The notes under the pieces are model-generated. The model saw only the letters and a program-made list of their open reading frames with translations, did no database searches and was not told where the DNA came from. Positions 60,705 through 64,000 of a stretch of DNA of 64,000 nucleotides are shown here, one piece after another (the first letter of the stretch is position 1; every line of letters begins with the position of its first letter). The DNA is from Hymenolepis diminuta (lineage: Eukaryota > Platyhelminthes > Cestoda > Cyclophyllidea > Hymenolepididae). The position numbers were made by a program, and so were the translations under genes. Location of the stretch: assembly GCA_900708905.1 (NCBI GenBank), contig CAADRB010000005.1:5420332-5484331 (forward strand). Direction: 5' to 3'.

Positions 60705-62026
60705 GTGGCCACTAGCAAAATAATTATTTTGTTTTAAATTGTAATAAAAGATTGGTCGTCGGTACATGGAGTAAGGCTAAAATTATGTGTATCCTTAAGT
60801 TAATTGAAAATAATGAGGTTTTAATCACTCTATGTTACTCCTTGACAATTTGACATTGGTTATATTATGCAACGTTCAATGATACACGAAGCTTCTTAAA
60901 GGAGACGTGGAGACGACTTCACTACAATCGGCTACCAACGTGATCCAAAAAATATAGATGTATTAATTTCATTACAAAAACTACATTTTACCTAAATTCC
61001 TGTCATAAATTCTGTGGAATGTTCCGAAAGGAGGACCTGGATGAATTTAATTAATCCTTTCAGACCTTAGTAACAACGACATATTAAATATATAATTACC
61101 TAAAATTATGAGCTGGAAAATCGTAATTATTCCATAATTTTAATTGCATAGTGATCTGAGGTTAAACTCCGAATTCGATTTCACAAATTCACAAGTTTTA
61201 GTTATAATTTCAGGTCACAATACCACCATTAAATGACTGAAATTAATTGATATTAAAATGATATTATACAATGGAGTAATCTAGTGTAATTACTCGTTAA
61301 AATAAGGGACACCGAATACGTTGAATACACGCGAATAGTGATTTCAGTGAACAGAATATTAATATTCGAGTTTCTGAAAAAGGGGTCTTCGGGATTTTAC
61401 TCTACTCAAGATGAGTGTTGGTAAAATTTTATCCCAAATGAACCGAATTTACTGACTATAATGCATATGAATGGGTAATATGAAATCTGTCAGATTTATG
61501 AATTATTTTATTGGTTATTCATAAGTAAATCGATTATAGTATGGATTTGTTCATTAGATCCAATTGATTAATTAAAATGTGTAGTTAGTGGGTGTATTCC
61601 TTCCCTTCTAATGTCTACATAGCATTGATGTAGCTTCGGTCTGATTTTTCTTCACATTATTAAGTCCATTGAAGAGGAGTCGTCCAGAAATTCTCAAGTG
61701 TAGCCCTCAGCTTTCCATGCCTAGCTCCTTTCCGTTTTTCGTAAGACCTAGTTTCTTCCTTCCTTTTGGTTCAAGGGTTTTGCTTCCAATTCCTGAAGCT
61801 GAATTCTGAATTTTTGTTTTTCTCGAAGAGAGATTTCTATTCTCTACCTTCTTGACACCATCCACTTTCGATTCTCTTTTCGATCCACTGGCAATTGCAA
61901 GAACTAGCTTATGGTGCTGCTACCTTTTCTTCCCCTTCCTCCTCTTCGTTTCGCTACATATTTGTAGGGATTCCTCTGTGAATTTTTTTCTGCTTTATAT
62001 TCTTCTTTGAGCTGATATTGGTTCTC
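60705..62026. other. Intergenic with a SINE tail
   Basis: A SINE-like tail (CTACTCAAGATGAGTGTTGG, then AAATTTTATCCCAAATG) lies at 61395-61442, plus strand. No gene is supported. Confidence 0.4.
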
Positions 62027-62660
62027 TCATCGGACTAACAGTTGATTTAATCTTCTGGATGGCGTTTTTCTCTTGGATTGTGGTTTCATTTGGCAAGTTG
62101 TTTCCTTTTGATCTGGCTTGCCACACAAACTACATTTGTGACATTTGCATGGGCAAAATAAAGCAAAGTGCAAATCATTGCAGAGCCAGCATTCACTTTG
62201 GAGTTTGCGAAGAGTGGAAACATTCTGAAATACAGTTTTACGATAAATTCCTTCACTATGCTTTCGGCTCACATGCTTATGCTCACCAGATTTCTGCTTA
62301 TTCATACCACTGTCACACGTTATGGTCAAATTCATGAATTTATTAGCAAGATACTTGAGTGTGATTGTAAAAATGACATCTGTTGGTGAATCCTCAAAAT
62401 GGTTGAAGAAAGTGATATAAAGTTTTCGAAGATCGACAAAGGACATTTGAAATGATTCTTCGACATGGCAGAAAAATCGGAAAGTCGACAAAGACCACTG
62501 ATACGATCGGCATAGGTCATCCAGATTTATCATGTTCCTTGGTGAGAGGAAGACATTTGAGACACTTTCACAGTTCGGAAGACTTTTCATCAAACAAATC
62601 GGAGTTTATTAAGGCACTTTCATCAAACTGCAGATCTTTCATTTTCAGTAGCTTCTATCC
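62027..62660 (-). pseudogene. Decayed gypsy-type gag with zinc-knuckle cluster
   Basis: The main frame (62593-62027, 188 codons) contains a helical, gag-capsid-like stretch (DLRKLYITFFNHFEDSP, LKYLANKFMNL). This is followed by CWLCNDLHFALFC, a C-x2-C-x3-H-x4-C knuckle, and a second Cys-rich block KCHKCSLCGKPDQKETTC in which the expected GH is lost, then a basic tail. A preceding frame (MKDLQFDESALINSDLFDE) is joined only through a frame change near 62590. This order is that of Ty3/gypsy gag proteins. It is probably inactive. Confidence 0.55.
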
Positions 62661-63034
62661 TCCGTAATAACGATTTAACTTTTTCTAAGAATCAGCAAGA
62701 TTATTTAGTGAATATCTCCACACGCATTTCAAATAAGGCTGATCTTTATCTGTGTCATAGTAAAACTCACAAACTTGTAGGATCAGTGATGATTTGGGTA
62801 TGGAAATATCCTATTTTTCAGTTCTCGTGTCCTTAATTTGGAAAATGTTTTGAATAGTGCCATTGAATTTTCTTACTATTACTTCAGTATTGATTCATAA
62901 TGGTTTCGAAGATTAATGAGTTCGAACAAGCCGACGGATTATCATGTTTCATTAACAATTAACAAACACTTAGGGAGAAAAACCGTATTCGTTAGCATAC
63001 CTCTGAAAAATGATGCTTTCTGTATTCTTCGACA

Positions 63035-63565
63035 ACTTCATCCCAGTCGTAGAGGAATAATTCTAACGAAGACGTAAGTTAGGGGATGCGTAACTTGGCC
63101 GAAATAGACTAAGACGTATAAGTGGCTGTCAAAAGTCATCTCCGATATCGAAATGATCTTAGAAGTCCTCCACGTGAAAATACAATGCCCTGGTCCCCAA
63201 CGAAGATATAATGATTTTACTGTTCCTTTTAATGGCAATACCTATTAAGTATTGGTGATTACACACTCCACGTGATCACTGACAAATACCGAAGTGACTA
63301 TCAGCACTCTTGTCCACATGGTTTCCCAGAAACTCTGGCATCTGAAAATAGAACGCAGTTCTGTTTGGCGACGTTCGAAGAATACTGCGGACAATTAATT
63401 ATTGATCACGTCTTTACACCCCCATATTATTTCCAATCCAAAGACCAGATTGAGCAACTTATTGACACATTCAAAAGGGCACTGCTGAAAGCAAAAGGGG
63501 AGGGAGCGACGGAGGACGTTATTCGAAATTTCCTACTGATTTACAGGACACTGAGACTTGAATAA
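63035..63565 (+). pseudogene. Decayed Ty3/gypsy integrase fragment
   Basis: The last 98 codons (63272-63565) match the integrase core: HGFPETLASENRTQFCLATF, then VFTPPYYFQSKDQIEQLID and TFKRALLKAKGEG. The second catalytic Asp (in the family's SDNGTQF) is Glu here (SENRTQF), while the glutamate position in QSKDQIEQ is kept. Upstream, in broken frames, are HPSRRGI, SPPRENTMPWSP and NDFTVPFNG, which correspond to the H2C2 zinc region, the linker and the first catalytic block. Stops and frame changes make it a dead copy. It is on the opposite strand to the gag-like ORF 0.4 kb away, so the two are not one intact element. Confidence 0.7.
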
Positions 63566-64000
63566 TTGAAGCCATTGAAGCCATCAACTTAGCAGAGCTC
63601 ACTAGAGATTTTTTTCTAACGTTTACTCACAGAAAAGTGTGTAGAAAGAGTCAAAGAGAATGCGATTTAACAGAATCACATCTCATTATGGGGAGTTACG
63701 CCGGCATATCATGTTGCTAGATACTCATGCCGTTGATCAGGTTTTATAAATGTATAAATTGAGAATTACTACTTATGAGAAGTTTCAAACACAAGGGCTT
63801 CTTTGTCATATCCTGTTCCCTCGGTTTAAACTTTAAACCTAAGTGATGAAATTATCGTATATGGGCACACGTAGATATTTTCTATACCTAAGGCAAGTGT
63901 AATAATACCAGTGATAAAAGCAGGTATCCTGCATCAATTCTGACAAGATAAGAGTCGTTGGACTGCCTCGTCCAAGGAGGCGTGCGGATGAACATTGATC
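63566..64000. other. Window end, no supported gene
   Basis: Probably decayed 3' part or flank of the integrase-containing element. No clear LTR was recognised before the window ends. Confidence 0.35.

Overview
The window is AT-rich eukaryotic (animal) nuclear DNA. Genes are split by GT-AG introns, and three ancestral metazoan genes lie head-to-tail on the minus strand in the first 17 kb. The best guess is a parasitic flatworm, probably a tapeworm. The reasons are very short introns (32-50 nt) mixed with kilobase introns, decayed gypsy and LINE fragments, dispersed tRNA-like SINEs, and a local lineage-specific gene family. No single marker in the window proves the species. Window bases 11324-11510 are an assembly gap.

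1-17 kb, minus strand, in transcriptional order: CPSF2 (CPSF100, the inactive nuclease-like subunit of the mRNA 3'-end cleavage machinery) in seven exons. About 240 bp downstream comes a FGFR1OP2/SIKE-family coiled-coil gene (a STRIPAK adaptor family) in three exons. Then comes the 5' part of a small membrane-anchored gene with an acidic FFAT-like tract, best matched in architecture to the regulator-of-microtubule-dynamics (RMDN/PTPIP51) family; it runs off the left edge. CPSF2 introns hold SINE and LTR-like copies.

17-41 kb is mostly non-coding and repeat-rich: tRNA-derived SINE copies, an LTR-like repeat with a TATA box (R1), direct repeats (R3, R4, R5), a decayed LINE with endonuclease and reverse-transcriptase remnants (about 32-34 kb, minus) and a possible retroviral-type protease scrap near 26.0 kb. 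Two unrecognised small genes sit at 27.7-28.3 kb and 29.6-30.3 kb (minus).

41-61 kb holds the most interesting part: three intact paralogues (46.64-47.47 kb minus; 54.03-54.81 kb plus; 59.89-60.66 kb plus) of an apparently undescribed family of about 230-250 aa, all-helical, acidic-tailed proteins. All share the same three-exon plan, identical intron phases and 32-50 nt introns. A shorter, diverged relative at 41.8-42.3 kb sits between nearly identical inverted repeats (R2). Several broken ORFs in between may be remnants of the same kind.

61-64 kb contains decayed Ty3/gypsy pieces in opposite orientations: a gag-like zinc-knuckle ORF (minus) and an integrase fragment (plus). No tRNA, rRNA, CRISPR or bacterial-type operon was seen.
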